Assembly: GCA_035772405.1 (NCBI GenBank)
Contig: JAYKKM010000351.1
Coordinates: 201,501 to 265,500 of the forward strand
Source of the DNA: Chrysogorgia sp. JL179-B06
Lineage: Eukaryota; Cnidaria; Anthozoa; Scleralcyonacea; Chrysogorgiidae
DNA: 64,000 bases
Reading direction: 5' to 3'
Position numbers and translations under genes: made by a program. Each line of letters begins with the position of its first letter. Position 1 is the first letter of the stretch. Of the stretch, positions 43,061-51,343 are shown piece after piece. The notes below the pieces were generated by a model, which was not told where the DNA came from, did no database searches, and saw nothing but the letters and a program-made list of their open reading frames with translations.

Positions 43061-44509
43061 CTACCGTTTTAGCTTGTAATAATCATAAGCAAACCACGCG
43101 AGTACCACTGCGAGTACCCAGAGATTTTGGGCCAACCAAGCAAGACCCTTCGCACCCAACGTCAACGCGTTGTAAACTAAATTAGCCAACCCAACAGCCC
43201 ATGGACCCATCTTCGTGATTGCGTTCTTAACAGCCTGTGCGAACGACCTCGTAGCCATAGCGCCTCTCATAACAGCAGACCTCCCAGCGATGATAATAGT
43301 TGTTATAATCCCAGCCATTGAAATCGCTACAGCGTTCAACCCAACCACATTTTCTTTAGCCCATTCCTTGAACTTCTGCAATCTGTCAATGTCGACTTCT
43401 TGTTGCGCTCTAGCCTCTTCTATTCGCCGCTGTTCTAAGACCTCTTCTTTGGCTTGCGTGAGTCCCACCTCTCTAATAAGCAAACCGTCGTACTCTAGCT
43501 GTTCGTCACTCGTAAGACCACTTTGCTTATCTTTTGTATCAAGCTCTGTCATTCTCCTACTCGTTTTATTTGTCGCTTCCTGATAATAGTCTACTTGTAT
43601 TTGCAATGCGCCATTGTCGCCTATTCTCGACTCACGCAACACACTATCACTTGGGTTGAGTATACCATTATGTTCGCGGTTTTCGTCTAATGATAGCCCA
43701 GTTATGTTATAGCGCTCCACTCTTGTTTCAATCACTGGGAAGTCATCTGGGATTACTTCTGTTGTGACAGCTGTTGTTTTTGTACTCTCAGGGATTTGAC
43801 TAACTAACTTTTTGAACTGCTCAATCGCGTTTTTACTACTCACGGCTCTACTGTAGATCAAACCTTTTTTCACAGGTATTAGAATTCGTTTGGGTTTTCC
43901 ATATTTACCATCTTTGTTTATCGGTTTGAAAAGAATAACCCCTGAGTCCGTCACATATGATCTGTCGGCTATTTTCCTTGACGCGTCGTCATGACCGAGT
44001 CTTTTTTTTTTGTGCAACTTACGTATTTTCCTACCTATCGCCTTGACTCTTTCTATTTGGTTTTTCGCTACCTCTTTGTTGAGCACGTTTAGCTTGTCTA
44101 ATCTTTTGTAAAGATCGTCTGACCTCACTTCAAGAGCCATACTGTAGCTTGTGTCATTAACGTCACCGTACGACTCCTGTTCAACAAACTCTACCGCTGG
44201 GACTTCTGTGTTGGTCCCCCTTATTGTCACCGTTTTACCATCGTCGGTGTCGGTGAACGGTGTCTCTTTTTCTTGAACCCCTCTTCTATCCCGTTCATAC
44301 TGCAATTTATTCACTCTCTCATACAATTTGTCATGCTTGATACGCACGATGTCTGGCATGTCGTCGCCATCAGCGTACTCATCGTCAATTAAATGATAAT
44401 CTAGAGAGAGTTTTTCAAGTTCGCCGTTTATTTGGTCATCGGTGTACCTATCAAGTCTATCGAAGTCCTCCATCTCAATCTCGTCAAAACCTCCCCCACC
44501 TTCAGCCAT
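43061..44509 (-). CDS. hydrophobic-tail protein, long paralogue (482 aa)
   Basis: The N-terminus MAEGGGGFDEIEMEDFD is acidic; the middle is charged and coiled-coil-like, with a basic patch (RKIRKLHKKKRLG, about residues 162-174). The last 100 residues hold a membrane-type segment (AVAISMAGIITTIIIAG), an amphipathic stretch (FAQAVKNAITKMGPWAVGLA) and a second hydrophobic run at the end. Residues from about 285 match the downstream 335-aa paralogue closely. I do not know the family by name; a virion-associated membrane-active or core protein is a fair guess from the capsid-gene neighbourhood. The basic patch is absent from the paralogue. Confidence 0.85.
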   Translation of the reverse strand: MAEGGGGFDEIEMEDFDRLDRYTDDQINGELEKLSLDYHLIDDEYADGDDMPDIVRIKHDKLYERVNKLQYERDRRGVQEKETPFTDTDDGKTVTIRGTNTEVPAVEFVEQESYGDVNDTSYSMALEVRSDDLYKRLDKLNVLNKEVAKNQIERVKAIGRKIRKLHKKKRLGHDDASRKIADRSYVTDSGVILFKPINKDGKYGKPKRILIPVKKGLIYSRAVSSKNAIEQFKKLVSQIPESTKTTAVTTEVIPDDFPVIETRVERYNITGLSLDENREHNGILNPSDSVLRESRIGDNGALQIQVDYYQEATNKTSRRMTELDTKDKQSGLTSDEQLEYDGLLIREVGLTQAKEEVLEQRRIEEARAQQEVDIDRLQKFKEWAKENVVGLNAVAISMAGIITTIIIAGRSAVMRGAMATRSFAQAVKNAITKMGPWAVGLANLVYNALTLGAKGLAWLAQNLWVLAVVLAWFAYDYYKLKR

Positions 44510-44520
44510 ATTACATTAGC

Positions 44521-44566
44521 TCACATTTTGAATATCGCTCTCTGACTCCCACGAATCACATTTTCT
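44521..44566 (-). pseudogene. relic of the integrase 3' end between two paralogues
   Basis: Read on the minus strand this gap encodes CDSWESESDIQNVS followed by a stop, nearly the same as the last residues of the integrase (NSWIPESDIQNVS, stop at 45,583). The DNA match runs through the stop into the next gene's leader (GTGAGCTAATGTAAT). It shows that a unit made of the integrase tail plus the hydrophobic-tail gene was tandemly duplicated. Confidence 0.85.
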
Positions 44567-44568
44567 CT

Positions 44569-45576
44569 CTAGTTTAGATAATTGTACGCAAGCCACGCGA
44601 ATGTCACCGCAAACACCCACAGATTTTGAGCCAACCAAGCGAGGCCCTTTGCGCCTGTCACCAGCGCGTCATAAACTAAGTTCGCCAATCCAACAGCCCA
44701 TGGACCCATCCTCATTATCGCGTTTTTAACAGCCTGTGCAAACGACCTCGTGGCCATAGCGCCTTTCATAACGTTAGACCTCCCAGCGATAATAATAGTC
44801 GTCACAATTGCTGCCACTGAAATCGCTAAAGCACTCATCCCAACCATATTTTCTCTAGCCCATTTCTTGAACTTCTGAAACCTGTCAATGTCGATCTCTT
44901 GTCGCTCTCTAACCTCTTCTATTTCCCGCTGTTCAATAATCATGTCTCTAGCCTGTATGAGTCCAATCACTCTTTCAGCTAGATCGACGAACTCTTCGTT
45001 CTCTGCAGCCGTGAGGTCTTTTTCTGCGAGCTCCGCTATTCTTTTGTTCACTTCATTTATCAAGTTTTGATAACGGTCCGCTCGTGTTTGCAATGCGCCA
45101 GTGTCACCTATTCTTGACTCAGACATCACATTCTCACCTGGATTGAGCATGCTATTCAGCTCGCGGTTCTCGACTGATGTTAGTCCAGGTATGTTGACGT
45201 ACTCTGCGTGTGTGGTGTCTAGCAATGGCACACTCCTCGCGATGTCTTCACGATCTCTCACGTTGTCAATAGTCTGCGTTGCGAGATCACTAAAAACCCT
45301 CTCCACATGTTGGTACACTCCTCCACCACTCCGCGTTACGAGATCGCTAGTAGTCTCCCCCATATGTTGGCGAAGTCTTATATCATGTTCACGCTTCAGT
45401 CCACTCTCCACTCTAGTTAGTCTAGTTTCCTCATCGGCTGTGACGCCTAGATCACCCCGAGCTAGCTCAAGATCTTGAGTGGCTCTCTCGAGACTGCGAT
45501 CTAGCTCATCATTACTCATATCTTTGTATTCATTAGAGCCCTCCATCTCAAAGTCGTCGAAGCCGCCTTCAGTCAT
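44569..45576 (-). CDS. hydrophobic-tail protein, short paralogue (335 aa)
   Basis: Starts MTEGGFDDFEMEG, like its neighbour, and shares the NREL/HN..LNP.....SRIGD.GALQ block and the whole hydrophobic C-terminus (ATRSFAQAVKNAI.RMGPWA). It lacks the ~110-residue middle with the basic patch. Both genes have the same leader (GTGAGTTAATGTAATATG). Keeping two open copies suggests they have separate roles, such as two forms of one virion component; that is inference. Confidence 0.85.
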   Translation of the reverse strand: MTEGGFDDFEMEGSNEYKDMSNDELDRSLERATQDLELARGDLGVTADEETRLTRVESGLKREHDIRLRQHMGETTSDLVTRSGGGVYQHVERVFSDLATQTIDNVRDREDIARSVPLLDTTHAEYVNIPGLTSVENRELNSMLNPGENVMSESRIGDTGALQTRADRYQNLINEVNKRIAELAEKDLTAAENEEFVDLAERVIGLIQARDMIIEQREIEEVRERQEIDIDRFQKFKKWARENMVGMSALAISVAAIVTTIIIAGRSNVMKGAMATRSFAQAVKNAIMRMGPWAVGLANLVYDALVTGAKGLAWLAQNLWVFAVTFAWLAYNYLN

Positions 45577-45582
45577 ATTACA

Positions 45583-46686
45583 TTAACTCACATTTTGAAT
45601 ATCGCTTTCTGGTATCCACGAATTATGTTTGCTCTCATAACCCAACCATTTGACCAGCGCCATCTTCTTCCCTCTGGCTTTCTTTCTTTTCAACACCTTT
45701 TCAACTCTGTACACATCGTCACCAGGTTTCTTATTGACCAGCGATAATTCCTGTTCGTAAAATTTACCAATAATCTGTTCACCACTCACGTCCTCAATTT
45801 CGTACACATTTGGATCACCGCGAATAACCTTTACCACTTTAAACAGCTCTTCAGTGAAGTTGGCTTCATAGCCCTTTGTGAACACACTCTTGTATTTACT
45901 AATTCTCACCGACTCACCAACTCTAAACTTTGGCAATGGGTTGTCTGCAAATTGATGACCAAACAAAGTGGTCCACACTTCACCCTCATTTGACTTATCG
46001 ACATCCTTCGGCTTCATCATAATGCTTCGATTCACATCGCTATTGTAATTGCTTACAAACTGATCCAAAACGTCAATCCATTTATACGTTCCACGGCTAT
46101 AAAAGTACTTCCACATAATGCTCTTCAGACTTCTGTTAAAACGCTCGACAACAGCAGCCTTTTTATCGCTCTTAGTGCTGAAATATTCAACACTATGTTT
46201 TTTCAACAAACTTTTCACCCCAACATTGTAGAACTCGAGTCCATCATCAAATTGCGCTAACTTAGGCGTGGTTCCAAACCGATCTTTAAAGTCATTCAAC
46301 AATTTTCCAACAGCCTTAGTCATGTTCTTAGTGTCTTTTCTATAAACTGCAATACCAAAAGCATATCTACTCAATATTTCAATGCCTGTCAGTATCCAAT
46401 AATAACCTCCATTCTGTTTTGAGTACTTGCTCATGTCCACTAAGTCCATTTGGAGCTCTTCACCAAGAAATCCAACAAAAGTCGCGCGGAATTTATGTCT
46501 TCTCACGATGGGTTTGTACCTAGTGTAGGTGTCCTGCGCTGTCAACCATTCTTTCACTGTTTTTCTAGTTACTGCCAATCCATTTTCTAACGCACTTTGA
46601 TACAGCCTCTCTACACCAGTATACCCTGTCTTGGGATTATAGTAAATGTCTCTCAACCCTTGTTCTGTTTCCACACCAAGCTCCAT
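45583..46686 (-). CDS. retrovirus-like integrase with chromodomain
   Basis: Polinton integrases insert the element with a 6-bp stagger. Residue numbers here count from the ATG at 46,686. The N-terminal part has a helical LYQ...VT..TVKEWL region (about residues 25-48). The rve core carries D81 (in MDLVDM), D147 (in AQFDDGLEF) and E181 (in AVVERFNRS), a DD33E triad. A C-terminal chromodomain covers about 320-365 (YRVEKVLKRKKARGKK, VKWLGYESKHNSWIP). Length 367 aa is normal. An upstream GTG would add three residues and overlap the penton gene stop; ATG is the safer choice. Chromodomains may direct insertion to marked chromatin. Confidence 0.95.
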   Translation of the reverse strand: MELGVETEQGLRDIYYNPKTGYTGVERLYQSALENGLAVTRKTVKEWLTAQDTYTRYKPIVRRHKFRATFVGFLGEELQMDLVDMSKYSKQNGGYYWILTGIEILSRYAFGIAVYRKDTKNMTKAVGKLLNDFKDRFGTTPKLAQFDDGLEFYNVGVKSLLKKHSVEYFSTKSDKKAAVVERFNRSLKSIMWKYFYSRGTYKWIDVLDQFVSNYNSDVNRSIMMKPKDVDKSNEGEVWTTLFGHQFADNPLPKFRVGESVRISKYKSVFTKGYEANFTEELFKVVKVIRGDPNVYEIEDVSGEQIIGKFYEQELSLVNKKPGDDVYRVEKVLKRKKARGKKMALVKWLGYESKHNSWIPESDIQNVS

Positions 46687-46691
46687 ATAAT

Positions 46692-47396
46692 TCACACAAT
46701 ATACAGTTCCAATAGCACCGCGCCAATTTTGACACCACCATTATTTGGTTTGACGCGAAACGTCATACTTGAGTAAACACCTTTTTTAATACTCACCTTG
46801 GATTCAATGTCCACATGACGTTGCACTGACCCATTCAAAGACTGTTCGGTGGGTATCGGCAACGTTGTGATCACACTGCTTCGCTTCCCATCAATACCCA
46901 CGTTGTTCTCAGAGTCAACGATATCACATAAGATTTCTATGTACTTCAGACCTCTGTTAATATCGACTTCGTTTGGACTAATGTGCCACTGTGAGTCACC
47001 CTGGATCACCCTATCCCTCGCGAAACCAAATAGAGGTCCAATTTTGCCAAGCTTGAATGGAGCGCTAGACTTAACCATGCATCTACTTGTGAACGGTAGT
47101 TTCTTTATCTCAAGGTCTCCCCTACTTTTAAACTCTTCTTTAAAGATCTTGACCAGTGCGTCGAAGTTAGCGTACCCTCCACTCGTTGTCGTACTTTTAA
47201 GATCGATCGAAGGGTGATTCATCACGAGGAGCCGAGGGGTGTCGCTATCTAATATGTTATTGTAGTCCCAAAACACAGTAGCTGTCTTGACTATAATGTA
47301 TGGGTTGTCACTCACGATCATCATGGCGTTGTCAAAGGACACGACTTTCTCTGCACCTTCAATGAGTACCGTTAACTTTCGCATTATGTATAACAT
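46692..47396 (-). CDS. penton-like minor capsid protein
   Basis: 234 residues, beta-rich, in the usual place beside the integrase and capsid module. The segment GLKYIEILCDIVDSENNVG and the late GGVKIGAVLLELYIV ending fit the single jelly-roll minor capsid (penton) proteins of Polintons. Family role: five copies close each capsid vertex. The stop codon TGA lies just before the integrase ATG. A second ATG at residue 5 is possible. The upstream sequence has the TATAATATA...TGTTAT motif shared with the divergent 462-aa gene. Confidence 0.75.
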   Translation of the reverse strand: MLYIMRKLTVLIEGAEKVVSFDNAMMIVSDNPYIIVKTATVFWDYNNILDSDTPRLLVMNHPSIDLKSTTTSGGYANFDALVKIFKEEFKSRGDLEIKKLPFTSRCMVKSSAPFKLGKIGPLFGFARDRVIQGDSQWHISPNEVDINRGLKYIEILCDIVDSENNVGIDGKRSSVITTLPIPTEQSLNGSVQRHVDIESKVSIKKGVYSSMTFRVKPNNGGVKIGAVLLELYIV

Positions 47397-47410
47397 ACAG
47401 TATATTATAT
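47376..47410 (-). promoter_or_regulatory. promoter-like motif upstream of the penton gene
   Basis: Read leftward, ATATAATATACTGTATGTTATACATA-ATG (start within 47,376-47,425) is very close to ATATAATATAGTGTGTGTTATGTAG-ATG in front of the 462-aa gene. The shared core is TATAATATA then TGT.TGTTAT. It could be an element-specific promoter for structural genes. Confidence 0.5.
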
Positions 47411-47575
47411 ATGCAGAAAGCCCTTCATGACTACTATGGAAAGCACTACAAACGCGCGATGGCTAGCACATCGAAGGCTACACACGACGCGAAGGCAGAC
47501 CTCATCAAAAAAGTACATCTGAGCCAAACGTCAAGAGTGCCTCTGGTAGATCCACAGTTTCCGTTGGACCTCTAA
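47411..47575 (+). CDS. small 54-aa ORF between divergent genes
   Basis: ATG at 47,411 to TAA at 47,575, filling most of the gap between the penton and 462-aa genes. Composition is basic (MQKALHDYYGKHYKRAMAST at the start, then Lys/Asp-rich) with a PLVDPQFPLDL ending. No family is recognised. TATATTATAT lies right before the ATG. It may be a real small structural protein or a chance frame. Confidence 0.5.
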   Translation: MQKALHDYYGKHYKRAMASTSKATHDAKADLIKKVHLSQTSRVPLVDPQFPLDL

Positions 47576-47589
47576 TCAATACTACAACC

Positions 47590-47620
47590 CTGACCATATA
47601 ATATAGTGTGTGTTATGTAG
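47590..47620 (+). promoter_or_regulatory. promoter-like motif upstream of the 462-aa gene
   Basis: CATATAATATAGTGTGTGTT followed by ATGTAG and the start ATG. It is the partner of the motif in front of the penton gene on the other strand. Close similar motifs occur before the 244-aa gene (GAGTATAACATA) and integrase (GTATATTGTGTGAATTAT). Confidence 0.5.
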
Positions 47621-49009
47621 ATGCTAACAAAAAGAAAGCAAGGTGAACTAATTCTTCTTGGTGAATTTCCAAACGCGCAACTAAACATGTTCGAGTTTGG
47701 ATACAACCTCGCAGACGACAATAAAACAGTCAAGACCGTCGACATTTACTTCAAGTCGGGTTCAAAGTACTCTGACATGATAAACATAAAGTCACCAAAG
47801 TTCACGAAGAACGAGGGCTTTACGAAATTCCTTAGCAATACACCAAGATTCCCAAGAATATGGTCGAGCGATGGACGTGTCCCAAAGTTATTACTGACAG
47901 AGACCCACAAGAGCTACAGAGAAGTCGAGACGTTTCCACCATACGTCCTAAATTACCCAACCCACAATTTTGACGTCTTTGTTGACGACAATAATTCCTT
48001 CAAATCAGACCTACCGAGAATACTCATCGACACCAAAAGACGCCACAACGACAAGGCAATTGGTGGTAACGTTAACACAGTTTGGACTCTACTCGAGAGT
48101 TACTATCAAGCGATCGCAGGTATGTACATCGCTACATACCGCTCAGGGGTGTCTCTACAAAACTTAAGTTATCATGTCGACACCCCAAAGCAAGTCGTGG
48201 GTCTCATGAGGTTTCACGTATACTTCACCATTCGTCGTGTGATGTTCCGTTTGAGTAAGAGTCAAGTTGACATTAACAACATCTTAAGACTGTACCTCCC
48301 TGACTGGCGACTTTTGAAAGGACATGTACCATTGACTGATGTTGACAATAGATACATCAAGGACATCCAAGGTGATTATCGTCGGTATTGCCCAAGACAC
48401 TCTGACGGGTTCACACCACTAGGGCAAGAACTACTAAACCAATCGATTGAAGTTTACATGTATGCCATACTTGGAGCCCAAGCGAGGTCAAAGCAAAGCA
48501 TCGTGGGAATTAGAGCTAGTGCTCGAGAAACGCAACAAATCTTTAGAGACATCGTTGAAAACGCTGTGGTTCAATATTCACCGAGTGTTTGGATCAACCT
48601 TATGAACAAAGCGATTAGTGAGATCAAAGTTAAGCTAGACACAGCTGTGACACCCAACACTTGGCTGATCCCCAGAAGCATGGTCTTGTTAAAGGACCCC
48701 ATTGTTGGTTACAATAACGTGCTCAGAACTTCGTCTGAAACTGGGATGACATTTGGGTATAACGACGGGTTGAACTACCACCGAGCGTCAAAAGTGAAGC
48801 ACAAGAAAGTCCATCAAGCGGCAGGACTCCACTTGGAAACTCTAGTCGCACCACCTTCAAAGCTAGGACCTGCCGCGAAGAAAACAGTGGTCACCACCAA
48901 TCAAATAGCACAGACCACCACAAGTAAGTCAGACACGACAACATTGGCGATAATCCTAGGGTTCTCAGCAGTCTCTGGCTATCTGCTAACTAAATACACC
49001 TTGAAGTAG
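47621..49009 (+). CDS. uncharacterised 462-aa Polinton protein, tail-anchored
   Basis: First gene of the rightward central block. Mixed alpha/beta, no enzyme motif that I can name. Residues about 440-458 (LAIILGFSAVSGYLLTKYTLK at the C-terminus) form a single membrane-type segment after a Thr/Ser-rich linker (TTNQIAQTTTSKSDTTT), so the protein is probably anchored by its tail. Next to the fibre-like protein, it may be a virion surface or internal membrane component. The next gene starts three bases after its stop. No family recognised. Confidence 0.85.
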   Translation: MLTKRKQGELILLGEFPNAQLNMFEFGYNLADDNKTVKTVDIYFKSGSKYSDMINIKSPKFTKNEGFTKFLSNTPRFPRIWSSDGRVPKLLLTETHKSYREVETFPPYVLNYPTHNFDVFVDDNNSFKSDLPRILIDTKRRHNDKAIGGNVNTVWTLLESYYQAIAGMYIATYRSGVSLQNLSYHVDTPKQVVGLMRFHVYFTIRRVMFRLSKSQVDINNILRLYLPDWRLLKGHVPLTDVDNRYIKDIQGDYRRYCPRHSDGFTPLGQELLNQSIEVYMYAILGAQARSKQSIVGIRASARETQQIFRDIVENAVVQYSPSVWINLMNKAISEIKVKLDTAVTPNTWLIPRSMVLLKDPIVGYNNVLRTSSETGMTFGYNDGLNYHRASKVKHKKVHQAAGLHLETLVAPPSKLGPAAKKTVVTTNQIAQTTTSKSDTTTLAIILGFSAVSGYLLTKYTLK

Positions 49010-49011
49010 TA

Positions 49012-49962
49012 ATGAGCCTAAACTATGGGTATGAGTCTGACGACCCTCACGATAAAATACTAAAAAGAACGAAAAGGCATCTGGACGAAGATCCTAAATT
49101 AAGCGCGACCGGTGGAAGGATGTCTGGAATAATAGACATGCAAGGCTCAGCGATAAAAAACGTAGCTGACCCAGTCGATGACTCAGATGCTACCAATAAA
49201 AGAACTCTAGAGCAATTGCTGTCAGGCTACCTCAAGAGTCAGTCATATAGTGTCGTGCTCGACTTCAACGTTAGCACACACGCCTTGAAAAATGTGGAAT
49301 TTCACGCCAATGGTTCAAACAAAGTGAAAGCCATTGGTGAAACAAGTAAATTAGTGCAAAACAACCCAGCTTATGGTCCTATTGTCGGCATCAGCAGTGT
49401 AAGCCAAAGTTTTCTATCACCTGTGTTAACACCAATCCCACTTGAGTCAGGTCTCCATTTTAATTGCCCCAGTATGCAATGGTGCGACCTCTCCATTTTT
49501 GTCGTAGTGAGGTTACCTACTCGCACCGCTGGGTCAAATTGGGAGACAATTATATCAAACGACGATGGTAGTTGGGATAAGTTCATAGGGTACAAGACTG
49601 GTATAACTAATGGACTCGCGTATGGTGGTAGCATCCCAGCAATGGAGAGCATATGCACTATTCCAAGTGGCGTTGACATAAGTAAAATGCACATGATATC
49701 GATACACTGGCAAATGGACAATTCACACGTCAGAGTCAACAACACTAAGTCAACCGATTCAGACTTCGTAGCGAATATGAAAAAGATAGGCACACCCTAT
49801 GGAACAATTTTTGGAATACATCGACCAAGAATACCACTCGCACCTTATGCATACCCATCGTTGATAGAGTTCTATGGTGTGAAAATTGTGAGTGGTTACA
49901 TGACGAACCGAGACATCATAATCATGGGTGGAAAAATGATGAAGGAATATGATGTAAAGTAA
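49012..49962 (+). CDS. fibre-like attachment protein
   Basis: Residues about 36-72 read MSGIIDMQGSAIKNVADPVD then DSDATNKRTLEQ, the repeated-motif style of viral and phage fibre shafts (an IDM..N.I.NVADPVDD.DA.NK pattern). After a linker, residues about 95-316 form a beta-rich domain with LSIFVVVRLPT and IISNDDGSWDKFIGY segments, resembling a concanavalin-like lectin fold. The architecture points to a trimeric spike that binds a surface glycan or protein. This is inference from pattern; the receptor is unknown. The gene abuts its neighbours on both sides, so co-transcription is likely. Confidence 0.65.
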   Translation: MSLNYGYESDDPHDKILKRTKRHLDEDPKLSATGGRMSGIIDMQGSAIKNVADPVDDSDATNKRTLEQLLSGYLKSQSYSVVLDFNVSTHALKNVEFHANGSNKVKAIGETSKLVQNNPAYGPIVGISSVSQSFLSPVLTPIPLESGLHFNCPSMQWCDLSIFVVVRLPTRTAGSNWETIISNDDGSWDKFIGYKTGITNGLAYGGSIPAMESICTIPSGVDISKMHMISIHWQMDNSHVRVNNTKSTDSDFVANMKKIGTPYGTIFGIHRPRIPLAPYAYPSLIEFYGVKIVSGYMTNRDIIIMGGKMMKEYDVK

Positions 49963-50172
49963 ATGGGAGCATGTATTTCGAGACCTCATGAAACATATAA
50001 GATAAATAAGACGACTGATCACATGTTCAAAGCTGGTGGGTCATTTGGTCGCGGTGACGTTACTCTCGAGCTCCACGCTGAGATTGGTATGAGGTCTAAA
50101 AAGACTTACGGCAAACCTATTATGCTACCTGCAGAGTCAGACACTGTGGGAGTGGTAGGAGACGTGACTTAA
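49963..50172 (+). CDS. small protein with N-myristoylation/palmitoylation motif (69 aa)
   Basis: The ATG follows the fibre gene stop codon with no gap. The N-terminus MGACISRP fits the MGxxxS N-myristoylation rule, and Cys4 would be a palmitoylation site. The rest is polar with no transmembrane segment. Myristoylated proteins are common in viruses that interact with membranes. Function not recognised. Confidence 0.7.
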   Translation: MGACISRPHETYKINKTTDHMFKAGGSFGRGDVTLELHAEIGMRSKKTYGKPIMLPAESDTVGVVGDVT

Positions 50173-50180
50173 GTTATGTA

Positions 50181-50306
50181 ATGGGTTGGCTTAGAAAACT
50201 GGTTCGTAACATTAGAAACTTTTTCAGACGACGTAGAAAACCGAGGACTAATAAAACGTATTTGCTGCATTGGTACACAACAAACCAGATCTATAAAAAA
50301 ACCTGA
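50181..50306 (+). CDS. Arg-rich 41-aa peptide
   Basis: ATG at 50,181 to TGA at 50,304-50,306. MGWLRKLVRNIRNFFRRRRK shows a basic, amphipathic N-terminus. Too short for the usual ORF threshold, yet tightly placed between two genes on the same strand. It could be a DNA-binding or membrane-active virion peptide; no family is recognised. Confidence 0.55.
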   Translation: MGWLRKLVRNIRNFFRRRRKPRTNKTYLLHWYTTNQIYKKT

Positions 50307-50344
50307 CACCTATGTCGAGTAGTTTTTTTTGCGAGGCTATAGTA

Positions 50345-51106
50345 ATGGCGACCAACTCAGTGCAATTATTCGATGGTCACCAAATCACGACGGTTAATCA
50401 CAACGGTGAAATATGGTTCAAAGCGAAAGAAGTCGCAAGCGCTCTAGGTTATGCTCGACCAAAAGATGCAGTGCACGACCACGTCGAACCTGATTGCAAA
50501 ATGAAGATGGAACAAGCCTCGTTTATCAACGAACTTGGGGTCTACTCGTTGGTGTTCTCGAGTAAAATGGAGCGTGCGAAACACTTTGGAAGGTGGGTGC
50601 ACTCAGAAGTCTTACCAAACGTTAGAAAAAGTTTAGCTGACGTCGGTCTCAAACACAATCAGTTTAAAATGATCACTGAGTTCGACCTTCATACGAAAGT
50701 TGTTGGTTTTCTTAGGAAATATTATCCAGAAGCTATTTTGATAGCTGCTTGTGGTGAAAATCAAGACACTTCAAGTAAAAGAATAAACTCGTGGAAAAAA
50801 GGTTACCAACGTGGAACGCCTGACTTGATTATTGCTAACGCAAACCGACAGCACAGCGGGCTTGTGGTCGAGTTCAAGAATCCAGGTGGCACAGGTAAGA
50901 CGTCCAAAGAGCAGGAGTCTCTGTTGCTCAGATACAAATCCGCTGGCTATCTAACGTTGTTGTGCGACTCGTACGACGACGCTATTACCACAGTAATAAA
51001 ATATCTCTTTGACGTTGGGTTTCAGTGCTCTCACTGTTTTCGTAAATTTAAAAATAAATCAGCGTTGAGTAACCATGAGAGACGTTATTGTAAAGAGACT
51101 TTTTAG
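50345..51106 (+). CDS. BRO-N domain fused to a PD-(D/E)XK (VRR-NUC-like) nuclease and zinc finger
   Basis: Start taken at ATG 50,345 (MATNSVQLFDG), since BRO-N begins right there; an upstream ATG at 50,312 would add 11 residues. Residues about 4-105 are a BRO-N domain (EIWFKAKEVASALGY, INELGVYSLVFSSKME, HSEVLPNVRK). Residues about 125-220 form a nuclease-like domain: RGTPDLII, then VVEFKNPGG (the D...E-x-K core), then KEQESLLLRYKSAGY. A C-terminal CSHCFRKFKNKSALSNHERR zinc finger follows. BRO proteins bind DNA; the fusion could nick or process DNA during replication, or act against competing DNA. 253 residues. Confidence 0.85.
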   Translation: MATNSVQLFDGHQITTVNHNGEIWFKAKEVASALGYARPKDAVHDHVEPDCKMKMEQASFINELGVYSLVFSSKMERAKHFGRWVHSEVLPNVRKSLADVGLKHNQFKMITEFDLHTKVVGFLRKYYPEAILIAACGENQDTSSKRINSWKKGYQRGTPDLIIANANRQHSGLVVEFKNPGGTGKTSKEQESLLLRYKSAGYLTLLCDSYDDAITTVIKYLFDVGFQCSHCFRKFKNKSALSNHERRYCKETF

Positions 51107-51342
51107 ACAGCGAGTAATAAGTCGAATTAGCACTCGTTCTCGTTGTCGAGACAACGTTTGAAGCGACGACTGTTCTAGCATTTTTTAAAGACGTTTTTTA
51201 ACTCGATAAAGGTGTCTGCGAAACTTTCTCTCTTTATTTCACAAACCTTCTGACCACTGTGTGAAAAAATGTTTCTACGATACATTGGACGCTTCATGTG
51301 ACCAATGTCTAAATTTAAAAAGTGGGGTATCCGAGAACACCC
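51107..51342. other. convergent intergenic region
   Basis: Between the BRO-nuclease (rightward) and thymidine kinase (leftward) genes. It contains the stem-loops at 51,141 and 51,324 and three T-rich runs (CATTTTTTAAAG, CGTTTTTTAAC). No ORF is supported. Confidence 0.7.
51141..51156 (+). terminator. stem-loop after the BRO-nuclease gene
   Basis: CGTTGTC GA GACAACG is a perfect 7-bp stem with a 2-nt centre, 35 bases past the stop codon, followed within 35 bases by T-runs. Proposed transcript-end hairpin. Confidence 0.55.
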
Positions 51343-51343
51343 C
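51324..51343 (-). terminator. stem-loop at the thymidine kinase stop codon
   Basis: On the minus strand the TAG stop merges into GGGGT...ACCCC (10-nt loop) and is followed by ACTTTTTAAA. A G/C stem plus T-run is the classic terminator shape. Role inferred from position. Confidence 0.6.

Noticed and set aside
42303..45478. Plus-strand Ser/Thr-rich frames opposite the capsid and integrase genes
   Set aside because: Shadows of the minus-strand Polinton genes; no domain content.
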